DNA from: Planctomycetota bacterium
GTDB lineage: Bacteria > Planctomycetota > GCA-002687715
Length of the DNA stretch: 56,458 nucleotides
Direction of reading: 5' to 3'
Assembly: GCA_002683135.1 (NCBI GenBank)
Contig: NYSS01000009.1
Coordinates: 16,419 to 72,876 of the forward strand
Shown: piece by piece, positions 1 to 10,100 of the stretch
How the letters are laid out: every line of letters starts with the position of its first letter
How positions within the stretch are numbered: position 1 is the first letter of the stretch
The notes under the pieces: model-generated
Databases searched by the model: none
Seen by the model: the letters and a program-made list of their open reading frames with translations, nothing else
What the model was told of the DNA's origin: nothing
Position numbers and translations under genes: made by a program

Positions 1-714
1 GCCAACCTTTACCTGGATTTTTGGCGACAGCTCGCCGCCGGGCTTGAGCAGGACCTGGCGTTCGCGGCGAGGCCGACGCTCGTAGCGGCGATGCGTGATC
101 GGGTCACCAAGAGCAACCTTGTTCGCGTGCTGCGTCCGGCCCGCGTGGCGCTGGCGTCCGAGCCTACGGGCCTTTCCTGGCGTGAGCCGGCCCAGGCGAT
201 CCGCTTGTTCTCGAACGAGCGCCTCGGCGTCAGTCCGGTCGTGAAGAGCTACCTCATCGCGCACGAGAAGCTCCTCAAGGCGAATTACCTAGACGCAGCT
301 CAGGCGTTCGAGGGTTTCAGCGAGCAGCATCCAGGGAGCCGTTTACTGGCCCTGTCCCGTTACCTGCAGGCTGAGAGCTATCGCCGCGTCGGGTTTGCGG
401 ACCACGCGCTTCGCGTGGCGAGCCAGCTTTCGTTCGGTCGACCGGCTCCAGTCATCCTGAACAACGACCCGCTCGGGACCCTCCTCTTTGTGGCTCGGCG
501 GTCCATCCCGCTCTCCGTGTTCGGGGACGGCGCCGTCGTGCCTCGCCCGGAGACTCGCGGTCTATTCCAGCCGTTCGCTGCGCCAGCCCCGTTGCAGTGG
601 TCTATTGAGGTGCGCGAGTTTGGGGCGTCCAGTAACCGCGGTGGGGGCATTCGGCTCGTGGTGCGTCCGACCCGGGGGCCCAGCGCCGAGCAGCGTCAGC
701 TACGCGACCGCTAG
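1..714 (+). CDS. TPR-like protein, 5' end outside the window
   Basis: The frame is open from base 1 with no stop before TAG at 712-714, so this is the C-terminal 237 residues of a longer protein. The first in-frame ATG (91) lies inside continuous coding sequence and is probably not the start. The middle part (about residues 85-145) has the helical, Ala/Leu/Tyr-rich pattern of tetratricopeptide repeats, with a 'DAAQAFEGFSEQHPGS' unit followed by 'ALSRYLQAESYRRVG'. The tail is Pro/Arg-rich and shows no motif I recognise. No function can be given. TPR units suggest protein-protein contacts. The next gene begins 246 bases downstream, and nothing ties the two together. Confidence 0.7.
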   Translation, partial: ANLYLDFWRQLAAGLEQDLAFAARPTLVAAMRDRVTKSNLVRVLRPARVALASEPTGLSWREPAQAIRLFSNERLGVSPVVKSYLIAHEKLLKANYLDAAQAFEGFSEQHPGSRLLALSRYLQAESYRRVGFADHALRVASQLSFGRPAPVILNNDPLGTLLFVARRSIPLSVFGDGAVVPRPETRGLFQPFAAPAPLQWSIEVREFGASSNRGGGIRLVVRPTRGPSAEQRQLRDR

Positions 715-960
715 CCCGCGACCGCTCGCTGGGGGGCGTGGCGAATCGTCGATGTGCTGTGGGTCTCTGAGCAAGCCGGTGCGCTGATCGTTGCCATCGC
801 CGACTTCCCCTCGCGGGCGTTTTTCCAAGGTTCCGGATCGTCAGCTCCGTGACCCAGATTGGAGGGGCGGACGAGGCGCTGAGCCCGGGAATTGGTGGGA
901 ACTTCGCGCTGGTGGACGCGTCTGACGAGGAGGCTCAAGCCCGAACCCTCGAGGAATAAC

Positions 961-3414
961 ATGCGCAAATCGCTGCTGATCATCACCTTCGGTCTCATCC
1001 TCGCTCCGGTGAGCCAGTCTCAGTTCATCTCCGAGATCCGGGTACCGGGCTCGCGGCTCGCGAGGCCTCACTTTCACCCCATAACGGTCGAGCAGCACAG
1101 GGTCTCGGCCACCATCACGGACGGGGTAGCCCGGACCACGGTGAGGCAGGTGTTTCGCAACCCGAACGGGATGCAGTTGGAGGGGATGTACATGTTCCCT
1201 CTGCCTGAGGACGCAGCGGTGAGCAACTTCTCCATGATGATGGGGGGAAAGATGGTCGCGGGTGAGGTCCTGGAAAGGGGCAAGGCCGCCTCGATCTACG
1301 AGGGGATCGTTCGCCGGCAGCAGGACCCGGCGCTGCTCGAGTACATGGGCAAGCGGCTGTTCCGGGCGCGGCTGTTCCCGATCCCTTCCCGGGGCGTCAG
1401 CGAGATCGAGCTCAGCTACGACCAGACGCTCATGCGTGACGGGCACACCGTCGAGTGGCGTTATCCGTACCGCACCCGTTCGGTGAGCGGCGCACCGGTG
1501 GGGCAGGCCTCCGTGCAGGTGAAGATCAACTCCACCGATCCGGTGTTGACCGTGTACTCACCGTCACACGAGGTCGACGTCGTCAAGAAGGGAGACCACG
1601 AAGCCGCCGTCAGCTACGAGTCCAATCAGGACCCGGGAGATCGCGACTTCGTCGTCGTATACGGATTGGCGAAGGATGGATCGGTCGGCGCGACCTTGTT
1701 TGCGCACGGCGAGGGAGAGGACACCGGTGCGTTCCTGTTGCTGATGGCTCCGTCGTCGGAACTCGAAAAGGGGCGCACGGTCGCGAAGGACGTGGTCTTC
1801 GTCGTCGACACCTCGGGGTCCATGTCCGGAGGCAAGATTGAACAGGTCAAGAAGGCGCTGAACTATTGCATCAACAGCATGGATGAGAAGGACCGATTCA
1901 GCATCGTTTCCTTTGCGACCGAGGCTTCGGCCTGGAAGGGCGGGCTTGTCCAGCCGACCAGGGAGAGCAGAGCGTCTGCGAAGGAGTTCGTCGCGAAGCT
2001 TCAGGCGCGTGGCGGCACCAACATCAACGACGCGCTGGTTCAGTCGTTCGGCATGAGCAAGGACAAGGACCGCCCCTTCATGGTCATCTTCATGACCGAC
2101 GGGGAGCCAACGGTCGGCGTCACCGATACCAACGGGATCCTCGGGAACGTCAAGGTGGCGAACAACGCGCTGACGCGCCTGTTCGTCTTCGGCGTCGGCG
2201 AGAATTTGAAGGTCGACCTGCTGGATCTCCTCGCTGAGCAGAACCACGGAGCGCGCGATTACGTCGGCAGCAAGGAGAACATCGAAGCTAAGGTGTCATC
2301 GTTCTTCGAGAAGGTCTCGAGCCCGGTGCTGTCGGACGTAAAGCTCGATTTCGCGGGGGTTGAGGTCAGCGAGCTGCATCCCAAGCGGTTGCCGGACCTA
2401 TTTCGGGGTTCGCAGTTGCTCGTCACCGGCCGTTTTCGCGGCGCCGGGCCGGGTGTCATCAAGCTGACAGGCAAGGTCGATGGAGAGGTGGTCGAGCACG
2501 TCTTCGAGCGCGCTTTCAACGACGGCAAGAGCAAGACATCGTTCGTGCCGCGGCTGTGGGCGGTCCGCAAGGTCGGCTACTTGATGGACCAGATTCGTCT
2601 GAACGGTGCGAACGACGAGCTCCAGAAGGAGGTCGTTCGCCTCGGCAAGAAATACGGCATCGTGACGCCATACACATCGTTCCTGGTGCTCGAGGACGCG
2701 GTGGCTGGTGCTCCAGTGCGCCCAGGGCGTGGAGGTGGAGGCGGTGCAGTGCGGAATCGCGGCGGTGCGGAGAGGCTCGGCGATCCCGCCGGGTTTGGCA
2801 CCATCAGCACTGGTCGGTTCGCGGGACTGCCTCCGAGCAGTCGGGCGTCCAAGGAGGCGAGGACTAATGGGGTGACCTTGACCCTCGATGCGCTGGGTTT
2901 GAGCGGGAATCTGAAGGACGGTCGCCAGGGTGGCAAGAAGAGCGGGGAGGGGAGCGCGCCAGGGAGCCAGCTCGGAGACCGGGACAAGGGCGAGGCCGAC
3001 GGGGTCCTGGGGGCGCGCGTCGACACACTCCATGCCAGACTCAACAAGCTCTACTTCACGGATGCGATCGCGCTCTCGACGGCGGTGAAGTCGCTGCGGG
3101 AGGCGCGTACCGCCGACGGCGAAGTCGCCGGCGGCCTCGTGCGTCGTGTCGGCAACCGAACCTTTCTCGTGCGGGCTGGGGTTACGTTGGAGAGCGCGAT
3201 CCTGGACTTGGAGCCCGCCGCGCTCTTGCGACGGCTCGTCCGGATCGAGGCGTTCTCGGCGGGGTACTTCGAGCTCCTCAAGAAGAACGGGATAGGTCGG
3301 GTGCTGGCGCTTGGGAACAGCCTGTTGTTCATCGATGGCGACCGGATTGTCCAGATCGTCCCGGCCGGCGCGCTCGAAAAGCCCAAGCCTGAAGTGGAGA
3401 AGCAGGACAAGTAG
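961..3414 (+). CDS. Secreted VIT/VWA domain protein
   Basis: This 817-residue protein starts at ATG 961, preceded by GAGGAATAAC. A signal peptide follows directly (hydrophobic core 'LLIITFGLILAP'), so I prefer this start to the longer frame from 892. Residues about 30-165 form a VIT (vault inter-alpha-trypsin) domain, with 'EGMYMFPLPEDAAVSNF' and 'RLFRARLFPIP'. A von Willebrand A domain follows with the MIDAS motif DTSGSMSGG near residue 283 and a 'MTDGEPTVG' segment. The stretch 'KKYGIVTPYTSFLVLE' is typical of this family. A Gly/Arg-rich linker near residues 585-600 leads to an unrecognised C-terminal region. The family is extracellular, probably metal-dependent in adhesion or complex formation; the specific role is unknown. 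Confidence 0.9.
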   Translation: MRKSLLIITFGLILAPVSQSQFISEIRVPGSRLARPHFHPITVEQHRVSATITDGVARTTVRQVFRNPNGMQLEGMYMFPLPEDAAVSNFSMMMGGKMVAGEVLERGKAASIYEGIVRRQQDPALLEYMGKRLFRARLFPIPSRGVSEIELSYDQTLMRDGHTVEWRYPYRTRSVSGAPVGQASVQVKINSTDPVLTVYSPSHEVDVVKKGDHEAAVSYESNQDPGDRDFVVVYGLAKDGSVGATLFAHGEGEDTGAFLLLMAPSSELEKGRTVAKDVVFVVDTSGSMSGGKIEQVKKALNYCINSMDEKDRFSIVSFATEASAWKGGLVQPTRESRASAKEFVAKLQARGGTNINDALVQSFGMSKDKDRPFMVIFMTDGEPTVGVTDTNGILGNVKVANNALTRLFVFGVGENLKVDLLDLLAEQNHGARDYVGSKENIEAKVSSFFEKVSSPVLSDVKLDFAGVEVSELHPKRLPDLFRGSQLLVTGRFRGAGPGVIKLTGKVDGEVVEHVFERAFNDGKSKTSFVPRLWAVRKVGYLMDQIRLNGANDELQKEVVRLGKKYGIVTPYTSFLVLEDAVAGAPVRPGRGGGGGAVRNRGGAERLGDPAGFGTISTGRFAGLPPSSRASKEARTNGVTLTLDALGLSGNLKDGRQGGKKSGEGSAPGSQLGDRDKGEADGVLGARVDTLHARLNKLYFTDAIALSTAVKSLREARTADGEVAGGLVRRVGNRTFLVRAGVTLESAILDLEPAALLRRLVRIEAFSAGYFELLKKNGIGRVLALGNSLLFIDGDRIVQIVPAGALEKPKPEVEKQDK

Positions 3415-3459
3415 GCCTGGGCTCTGGAGGGGGTACGGCAGACGCCATAGAATCCGTCC

Positions 3460-4857
3460 ATGCGCACTCTCTCCGGGTTCATCCTCGTGGCCTTGTTGTT
3501 CAGCGCCTTGGAGGCGCAGCAGATCGCCGGGACATATCGGCAAAACGACCTGACAGGCCTGGGCCACGCGGTCGAGAAGGATCCTGAAAACGCTGGGCTC
3601 CGACTTCGGTTGACCCAGGCGCTGCTGCGACGGGATAGCGAGTCGGCACATCCGGCCAAGGCGCAGCAGCGGCTTGATCAGGCGCACGCGCAGTTCCAGC
3701 GCATCCTCGAACTCAATCCACGCGCCATTGTCCCGCTGCGCGTGCTAGCGCTGGACAGCTACATGGGTAAGCGGTTTGAACAGACGGTGGACATCGGTCG
3801 GAAGTTGCTTGAGATCGCTCCCGAGGAGATGGAGGTCACCAGGATCCTGCTCAAGGCGTTGGCGCGCCTCGGCCGTTACGAGGAGGGGGCGGATCTCTTC
3901 ATTCAGTGGCTCAGGAGCGGGACGATGCCCTCGTTTGGAAGTGTCGCGGGGCTGGTGTCGGTCCTCTCGATCAACACCAAGTTCCGTGCGGCGCTGGACG
4001 TTCGATTTACCAAGGCCATCTCTGAGCGGCCTCGGGACGTCGATCTCTGCCTTCACCACGCGATATTTCTGTTGGAGACCGGCCGTTCGGAGAGCGCCTG
4101 GCGTGCAATGCACAGGGGCGAGGCGCTCGGCCTCTGCGATACGCGGACGGGGTCCCGTCATGCCTTCGCGCGGATGATGGGCTCGCGTGCCGCGGAGTTC
4201 ACGGATTCTCCGAGCGCGGTCGTTGGCTCGGATATCGGGGAGATGGCGCGATATCACGAGGGGCATCCGAAGCATGCCGGTCTCGCGATGCGTTACGGGC
4301 GCTTGCTCGATCTCGCTGGGAGCCGCGATCGGGCGCTGGTCGTGTACGCAAAGGTGTGCGAGTTGAATCCCGGCTACTGGGCGGCGCATTATCGAACGGG
4401 CAAGTTGTTGATGGAGGCCGGTCGCCACGCCGACGCAGCGTCGTGGTTTGCAAAGGCGAATGCGCTGCGCCCGCTCCACTTGCCGGGGCGCTTGAGCCAG
4501 GCGGTGGCGCTTATCCGCGCGGAGCGCGTAGCGGAGGCTGTCGGCCTGGTCATGCAGAGCGTGTCCACTCATGCTCCTGGGCCGAGCACCCGTGAGTTGT
4601 TGAAGCTGATGAAGGAGAAGAGCGCCCTGGTGGAGTTGGCGAAGATGCTGAAGGAATCGGTTCGCGCCAAGCCCGATCCGTTTGCTCAGGCGCATCTGGC
4701 GCTCACGCTGAAGGTGCTTGGCCGTGGCTCCGAGGCGCGGAGCGTCGCGCTCGCCGCTGAGCGTGGGGGACTTGGCGGCATAGATGGCTACCCGTCCATC
4801 ATCTTGTATGAGGTGTTCGACGAGCAGCACCCCGCCGCCCTCAGCGACAAAAAGTGA
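3460..4857 (+). CDS. Secreted TPR protein
   Basis: This is a 465-residue protein whose ATG opens a signal peptide (hydrophobic 'FILVALLFSALEAQ'). The rest is almost wholly helical, with repeated TPR-like units such as 'AQFQRILELNPRAIVPLRVL', 'VYAKVCELNPGYWAAHY' and 'ASWFAKANALRPLHLPG'. There is no catalytic motif. It begins 45 bases after the VIT/VWA gene on the same strand and may be co-transcribed with it. A role as a periplasmic scaffold or sensor is an inference from the fold alone. The Arg- and Ala-rich frames on the opposite strand are shadows. Confidence 0.85.
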   Translation: MRTLSGFILVALLFSALEAQQIAGTYRQNDLTGLGHAVEKDPENAGLRLRLTQALLRRDSESAHPAKAQQRLDQAHAQFQRILELNPRAIVPLRVLALDSYMGKRFEQTVDIGRKLLEIAPEEMEVTRILLKALARLGRYEEGADLFIQWLRSGTMPSFGSVAGLVSVLSINTKFRAALDVRFTKAISERPRDVDLCLHHAIFLLETGRSESAWRAMHRGEALGLCDTRTGSRHAFARMMGSRAAEFTDSPSAVVGSDIGEMARYHEGHPKHAGLAMRYGRLLDLAGSRDRALVVYAKVCELNPGYWAAHYRTGKLLMEAGRHADAASWFAKANALRPLHLPGRLSQAVALIRAERVAEAVGLVMQSVSTHAPGPSTRELLKLMKEKSALVELAKMLKESVRAKPDPFAQAHLALTLKVLGRGSEARSVALAAERGGLGGIDGYPSIILYEVFDEQHPAALSDKK

Positions 4858-4987
4858 GCGCGTGTCTCCGTCAGCAGGGCTCGCGTGCGAACAAACGCGT
4901 CAGAGGCGATGCGTGTGTGATCGTGGGGCGAGGCTGCCCCCCCCCAAGGAGTTCGGCGTTCGTGGATACATCCGCCGGTCGACCCAC

Positions 4988-5020
4988 AAAAAAACAACGG
5001 GTCCGCTTCCGCAAACCCGT
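4988..5020 (-). terminator. Intrinsic terminator after the CHAT/sigma/anti-sigma cassette
   Basis: Read on the minus strand, the arms ACGGGT (5020-5015) and ACCCGT (5002-4997) flank a 12-base loop. They are followed by TGTTTTTTT, complementary to the A run at 4988-4994. It lies 38 bases beyond the stop codon of the 5058-6128 gene. A stem followed by a U tract is the classical Rho-independent form. Confidence 0.7.
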
Positions 5021-5057
5021 CAGGCGTCCCGAGGTCTCTGCCTCGAAGTGCCGCTGA

Positions 5058-6128
5058 TCACTTGTTCCAGAGCAGGCGTGTGGTGATCTCGAGCGCGCGA
5101 CGGACTGCGGTGGTTCGCTGAGCGGTGGGGATGGCGCTCCACGCGCTCACCGCTTCGGCGTAGAAGCCGCGTCGAAGGAACAAATTGCCGAGCGCGTGGT
5201 GCCGTTGAGTGACGTCCGTCAACACCTCGGAGACCGTCAGGGCGACGGCCTGACATGAGCGCGCGATGTGGCGTTCGGCGATCATAAAGTCGGAGTGCGC
5301 TACGAGCCGTCGACCTGCACGGAGTTCGACTCCGTAACGTGTCCCAGGTTCAAGATCCGAAACCGTATCTGGCAGTTCGACCACGACGGACTCGCCGGCG
5401 TCGCCACCGGGCACCTCGTGACGGAACAGGGTGGTGTCCATGTCATCTGACCGGTAGAGCACCAGCATCAGGGGGCGGGCGCCGCGGCGGCACTCAATCG
5501 CAGGTCGCGCGGTCAACAAGAACCCGCGTACTCCGATCGCCGGCTCACGGTCTCCACGGACCTGCGCGGGCTCTTGGATTTCTCCGTCGCGTAGGGGTGC
5601 CCAGTCTCCACGCGTGCCGAGGTCGAGGTCGTGCAACGGGTCCTCGTCACCGTTGGCGAATCGGGCCAGCGCCAGTAGTTCACTGATCGCCGCGGTGGCC
5701 TGGCCGTCGTGTGGGTTCTGGAGCGTGCGCTCGAGCATTGTCATAGCGGCGGCAGCATCGCCGTCGGCCATGAGCCGACGGGCATCGCTTACCGGATCGC
5801 TTCCGTCGATCATGAGGGGGACGATGGCGAGCGCGACGATAACGGCTGCCGCGGCTACACCAGCCCAACGTGGGACGCGCCGCCGGCGCTCGCTGCGACA
5901 GGCAGCCTCCTCGAATGCGACGGCTTCGCGGAGCCCAGGGTCGGTGGACAGGGCGATCATGAAGGCGGCGCGCCGCCCGTGAAAAAGCTGTCCCCGGGCG
6001 TACGCCGCCACGTCATTGGCGTCGAATTCACACCCGTCGTCGCGGGACGCGGAGAGCCCCCCCTCTGCGAACTCCCTAGCCAGGTAGTCCGCGAGTCCGT
6101 CCCGATCAACGTTGCTGTCATTGAGCAT
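5058..6128 (-). CDS. Membrane-anchored anti-sigma-like protein with periplasmic TPR-like domain
   Basis: A 356-residue protein starting at an ATG. The first ~85 residues are predicted cytoplasmic and contain 'FDANDVAAYARGQLFHGRR', which resembles the short helical modules of anti-sigma proteins; I see no zinc-finger HxxxCxxC. One transmembrane helix spans about residues 88-107 after a basic stop-transfer cluster (RRRRVPR). The outer part has an Ala-rich repeat, a central beta-rich segment and a C-terminal TPR-like pair ('HALGNLFLRRGFYAEAVSAW'). It follows a sigma-factor gene on the same strand by 99 bases, the usual arrangement for a sigma/anti-sigma pair. Anti-sigma activity is inferred from topology and position, not from a recognised domain. 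Confidence 0.7.
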   Translation of the reverse strand: MLNDSNVDRDGLADYLAREFAEGGLSASRDDGCEFDANDVAAYARGQLFHGRRAAFMIALSTDPGLREAVAFEEAACRSERRRRVPRWAGVAAAAVIVALAIVPLMIDGSDPVSDARRLMADGDAAAAMTMLERTLQNPHDGQATAAISELLALARFANGDEDPLHDLDLGTRGDWAPLRDGEIQEPAQVRGDREPAIGVRGFLLTARPAIECRRGARPLMLVLYRSDDMDTTLFRHEVPGGDAGESVVVELPDTVSDLEPGTRYGVELRAGRRLVAHSDFMIAERHIARSCQAVALTVSEVLTDVTQRHHALGNLFLRRGFYAEAVSAWSAIPTAQRTTAVRRALEITTRLLWNK

Positions 6129-6227
6129 AAGGTGCTTGCTTTAAATGCTTTAAGCCCTTTTGGGCGCTTTTCCCTCAGGCGCTGCCGTTGCCTTCGTGAG
6201 TGCTTCTACGGGGGGCCACTGGGTGGA
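6129..6227 (-). promoter_or_regulatory. AT-rich leader between sigma and anti-sigma genes
   Basis: This spacer is far richer in A/T than its surroundings. On the minus strand it contains GCCC-AAAA-GGGC (about 6151-6162), a small hairpin, then AAAGCATTTAAAGCAAG just ahead of the anti-sigma ATG. It could hold an internal promoter or attenuator that sets the sigma/anti-sigma ratio. No clear -35/-10 pair can be fixed by eye. Confidence 0.3.
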
Positions 6228-7139
6228 TCATCCGGGCGGCTCAGGTTGCGATAAATCGGGCTCCGAGCCAGGTATGGGGTCACGGGCCCAGAGGGTTACG
6301 AGCTGGTCGATCAGCTGCTCCGATTCCTGTTCTTCGAGCCCGATGATCTCTCGGACGTGGCGGGTCACCGCTCGCAGGAACCGCTCCCGGACCTCCTTGT
6401 ACCAGCGGTTCATCTTGAAAGGGCTCACATCGAGTTCGGCGGCCAACTCGATCTGGGTCATTCGTTTCCTCGGCAGGACGTCCAGCATCCTCTGCTCGTC
6501 TCGATCGAGGCTGGCCATCGCGGTAGAAACGGCGCGCCGGAGGGCCTCCCCGAGCTCACTTTGCTGGACGATTTCGGGGGGGCCGGGCTCGCGGGACGCG
6601 GGCAGGAGGGCCTCGTTGGAGCCGTCTGCGTCTGCGGACAGCTGTGAGAGAGACGCCGGCTCCTTGCCCGAATGCCGTAGGTTGATCCGTTGGCGGAACA
6701 GGTTGAAGACGACCTGTCGGCCCCAGGCACCGATAGGTGCTGTGGCGCGGTAACTCGCGATCTTGCCGTCGATGAAAAAGGTCCCGAGGATGGACTCCCG
6801 AATCTCGTCCAGGAGGGCCCTTGGCGTCTGCCCGCTGAAGTGTGCGCGGACGCTCCGAAAGGCACGCTCGAGGAGCTGCTCAAATGTCGTCCATGCGGCG
6901 CCATGCCCCGCCATGAGTGCCTGCGATAGGTACACGTCTTGGAGCACGAGTCGATCCAGGATCGCTTGGAGCTCTACTGCCGTTTCCGGATCGACGGCGC
7001 GTTCAGCCGACAGGACCATGTCCACGATGCGGGTCAGCGCAGCTTCGGCGGCGTCCCGATCGATGCCGAGATCGCCGTACGCTTGGCGTCCCGCGTCGAG
7101 CACTGCGTCGACTTGTTGCGCATCAGGCGTTTGTCGCAC
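6228..7139 (-). CDS. Divergent sigma-70 family RNA polymerase sigma factor
   Basis: About 303 residues from GTG 7139, which lies two bases past the stop of the CHAT gene. A TTG at 7187 (319 residues, 46-base overlap) is possible, and neither start has a good ribosome site. The central part resembles sigma region 2 in a weak form ('APIGAWGRQVVFNLFRQRI'). Near residues 215-265 is a region-4 helix-turn-helix: 'LDRDEQRMLDVLPRKRMTQ' followed by 'IELAAELDVSPFKMNRWYK'. The linker between regions is long and acidic/polar, and a C-terminal extension follows region 4, so it is not a standard ECF factor. It lies between a secreted TPR-CHAT protein and an anti-sigma-like protein. Its likely job is to drive its own operon in response to a surface signal (inference). 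Confidence 0.75.
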   Translation of the reverse strand: MRQTPDAQQVDAVLDAGRQAYGDLGIDRDAAEAALTRIVDMVLSAERAVDPETAVELQAILDRLVLQDVYLSQALMAGHGAAWTTFEQLLERAFRSVRAHFSGQTPRALLDEIRESILGTFFIDGKIASYRATAPIGAWGRQVVFNLFRQRINLRHSGKEPASLSQLSADADGSNEALLPASREPGPPEIVQQSELGEALRRAVSTAMASLDRDEQRMLDVLPRKRMTQIELAAELDVSPFKMNRWYKEVRERFLRAVTRHVREIIGLEEQESEQLIDQLVTLWARDPIPGSEPDLSQPEPPG

Positions 7140-7141
7140 GC

Positions 7142-10100
7142 CTACGGGGTACCGACAACGAAGAAAGGTGCCCAGAAACCGGGCCAACTCGTTTTCGGCG
7201 ACCCTAGCAGAGCACGCTGAGCAGTCAGCAGGGCGCGCGCCGGCTGCTCGTGTTTGCTACCCATGCGGGCGTAAAGGAGCTGCATCAAGCGCGATGTCTT
7301 GTCGTCGACGATCTCGATGTTCGACGCCAAGACCCGCCTCGCCCCCGCGATGAGGAACGCCCGGGGCAACCCGATGAGCCCTTCGGGGCCAGCGGTCTTG
7401 CCATGGCCCGTTGCGCACGCGGACAGAACGACGAGATTGGTGTCGATGAGACGCATCCCCATGACATCGGCCGGCTTCAGCTCGGTTGGATCGCCGCCGG
7501 CCTCGTCCGGCGCCAGCAGGAGGGCCGCGACGCGGCCTCGGCGTGTGTGGGTCGCGATGTGCAAGGTGCCGAAGCGACCTGGTCGCTGGGCTTCCATGTG
7601 ACCACGGGTGGCGCGTGGGCCCACGAGGACCGTGGCGTTGTCAGAGAGCTCGGCGATGGCCTCGATTTCCGTGCGCGCGTGAGGAAGGGGCGTGAAGCTC
7701 TTGTGACCCAGGTCTGGATCGCCGACGAGCAGCACCGTGCGTTCGGGCTTTGCTGGGGGACGTTCCACTAACAGCGTCAGCGTTGCGAGGCTCGGCGCAA
7801 CGGTCAGGGCTTCCAGGCCGGGGCGGGCGGAGAGGAAGGGGACGTTGGACAGGTCGCGCCCGTCGGCGGGAGTCGCCACCGGCCGCTCGACGAGGGCGCC
7901 GAAGGGCAGCCCGTTCAGGACACCGTCCGGAACGATGACCAACTCGGTCGCGTCTCGCACGAGGTGGGAGACCGGTCCGATGAGTTCCCGCCACAAGCGA
8001 TGACCGAAATCCACCACCGCGCCGGCCTTGTACGCGTTGGGTTCGCCTTGGAGGTTGGAGAGCAGCGAGTAGACCTGGCGCTCGAGCCCCTTGCGATCGA
8101 GGGCCATTTCGTGGACTTCCGCGTGGTCGCCTCTGAGGCCGAACACATAGCAGCCTCGGCCCGTCAGCGAATAGACGAGGACCGTTCGCCCATCGACCAG
8201 GAGAGCGTCCAACCCATCACCGTCGAGCTTGCGCGGTCGTAGGAGTCCGATCTCCTCGTTTGCTCCGGTCCGCGCCACCATGCGTGCTTCCGCAGCAGCT
8301 ACGAGGGTCCGCAGGCTGCGTGCGCGGTTCTCCTCGAGGAACAGCAGCGCTTGTCTGGCACGCGCGGGCGACCCGTGGCGTTGGGCGGCCTTGAGGTGCA
8401 GGTAGGCCATCCGGTCGTGGATAGCTTCGAATCGGGCGGAGAGCCCGTCTGGTGCCCGCCAACGTAGACCTGCGCGGAGGCGACTCTCGAGCCGCGCGGC
8501 CTTGGTGTAGTGGTGGAGCGCTGTCTCGGGATCACCTGAGGCCTCTGCTGCGCGCGCGATAATGGCCTCCATGCTCGCGTCCACCTCGGCCCAGGCCAGC
8601 GCCCTGACAGCCCCGTCCGGACGGTCGAGGCTTTGGTGGTAAGTGCGCGCATCCTCCACCACCTCATGGGCGGCGCTGGTGTTCGTCGTCGCCAAAGAGA
8701 TCTCGAGGACGAGCTCGTATGCACGCAGCGTCTCCGCCGCTACCCGCAACGTGCCGAAACGGCCGCGGCCTTCCTTCTTGAGGTCGATGATCGCGTCGCC
8801 CAGTGCGTCGACCAGCGCTTGGGTCCGCTTCGGATCCCGTTGCGATTCGTCGAGGGCTCGCCACGCAGACTCGGCGCGCAGACGGCGCCCTTCACCTCGC
8901 AGGGCGGGCTGTGACTTGAGGAACGCGCCACCCTCGCGCAATGCGTCGTCGAGCCGTTCGAGAGCCTCGTTGGGCCGTCCGCAGCTCAGCAGGATGTCGG
9001 CGATGCCGAGATCCGACACGAACATCTGCCACCGCGGATTGACCCGCGCCGCTTTGGCGTACTCCCGTGCATCGAACGCAGCCTCCAGGGCCTCGTTTGC
9101 CTCACCGAGTTCCAGCAGGATGGCGCTCTTGAACCACAGCGCGCGCACCCGATCGACTGAGGTGGCGTCCTTGAGGACAGACCGGAGGGCGCGAGCGCAG
9201 GCATCCAGGGCGCCTTCGAGGTCGCCGTCCAGTTTGCGGACCAGAGCGTGTGCCAGAGCGTCGCGGCTCTGCAGCCGTGCGAGGTCGTTAGCTGGTACGC
9301 GTTCGCGGTCCAGGTCGGCGGTCGCGACCAGTGCTTTCCGCGCGTCGCCGATGCGACCGCGAAGGGCCTGACACGCTGCCTCATGCAGCCGGGCTTGCCA
9401 CTCGAGCCCTGGGTCTTGGCTCCGCGTGAGGGCTCGCTGCGCCGTACGGACGCCCGCCGCGTAGTCGCCGAGCGTCTCCTTGACCTGGGCCAGGAGGACC
9501 AACATTTGAGCGGCGTCGTCGTCAGCGACGCCGGGACGCTCCAGCGCCCGGTTTAGTATGTCGTGCCCCGATGACAGCTGCCCATTGGCGATCCGTACGA
9601 ACGCGACCTGGACGTACCAGGAACCTAGCTGGGCTCGTCGATCCGCCCGCAGGTCATCGGCTGGTAGGGCCGAGACGCCCTGCTCGATGGCAGGGATCAT
9701 GCGCTCGAGGGACGTGGCGGCGTCCTTTGCTGCCTGCAGGTACGAGCGGTTCTTGTAGTACTCGAGTTCGAGCGAGAGCAGGTCGGCCCGCAGCACGGGG
9801 TCGATGCCCTCCAGATCGACGCAGGCTCTCGCGGAGCGCAACGCGGCGCCGGCCTTCTCCGTTTCTCCGCCCCTCAGATAGGAGTGCGCGAGGTCGCGTT
9901 CGGCGATGAAGTATCGGACATCTCGGTCGAAGCCGTGCTTGGCGAGACAGGCGGCCAAGGCCTCGATATGACCTCGTGACGCCGCTCGACGGGTCACGGA
10001 GCGGCCAGAGCCGCCCTGATTGTCGAGCACCACGCGGACCGCATGGGCGAAACGGAGTAGATCGCGATCCTCGTGCTCACGGGAGAACCTCCGCATTTGC

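Noticed and set aside
2398-3687. Minus-strand frame of 429 codons
   Set aside because: It covers the 3' half of the VIT-VWA gene and the start of the TPR gene, and its composition is that of a shadow.
3745-4830. Minus-strand frame of 361 codons
   Set aside because: It is antisense to the secreted TPR protein and has no recognisable fold or signal.
8643-9371. Plus-strand frame of 242 codons inside the CHAT gene
   Set aside because: It is Ser/Arg-rich shadow coding antisense to the TPR repeats.
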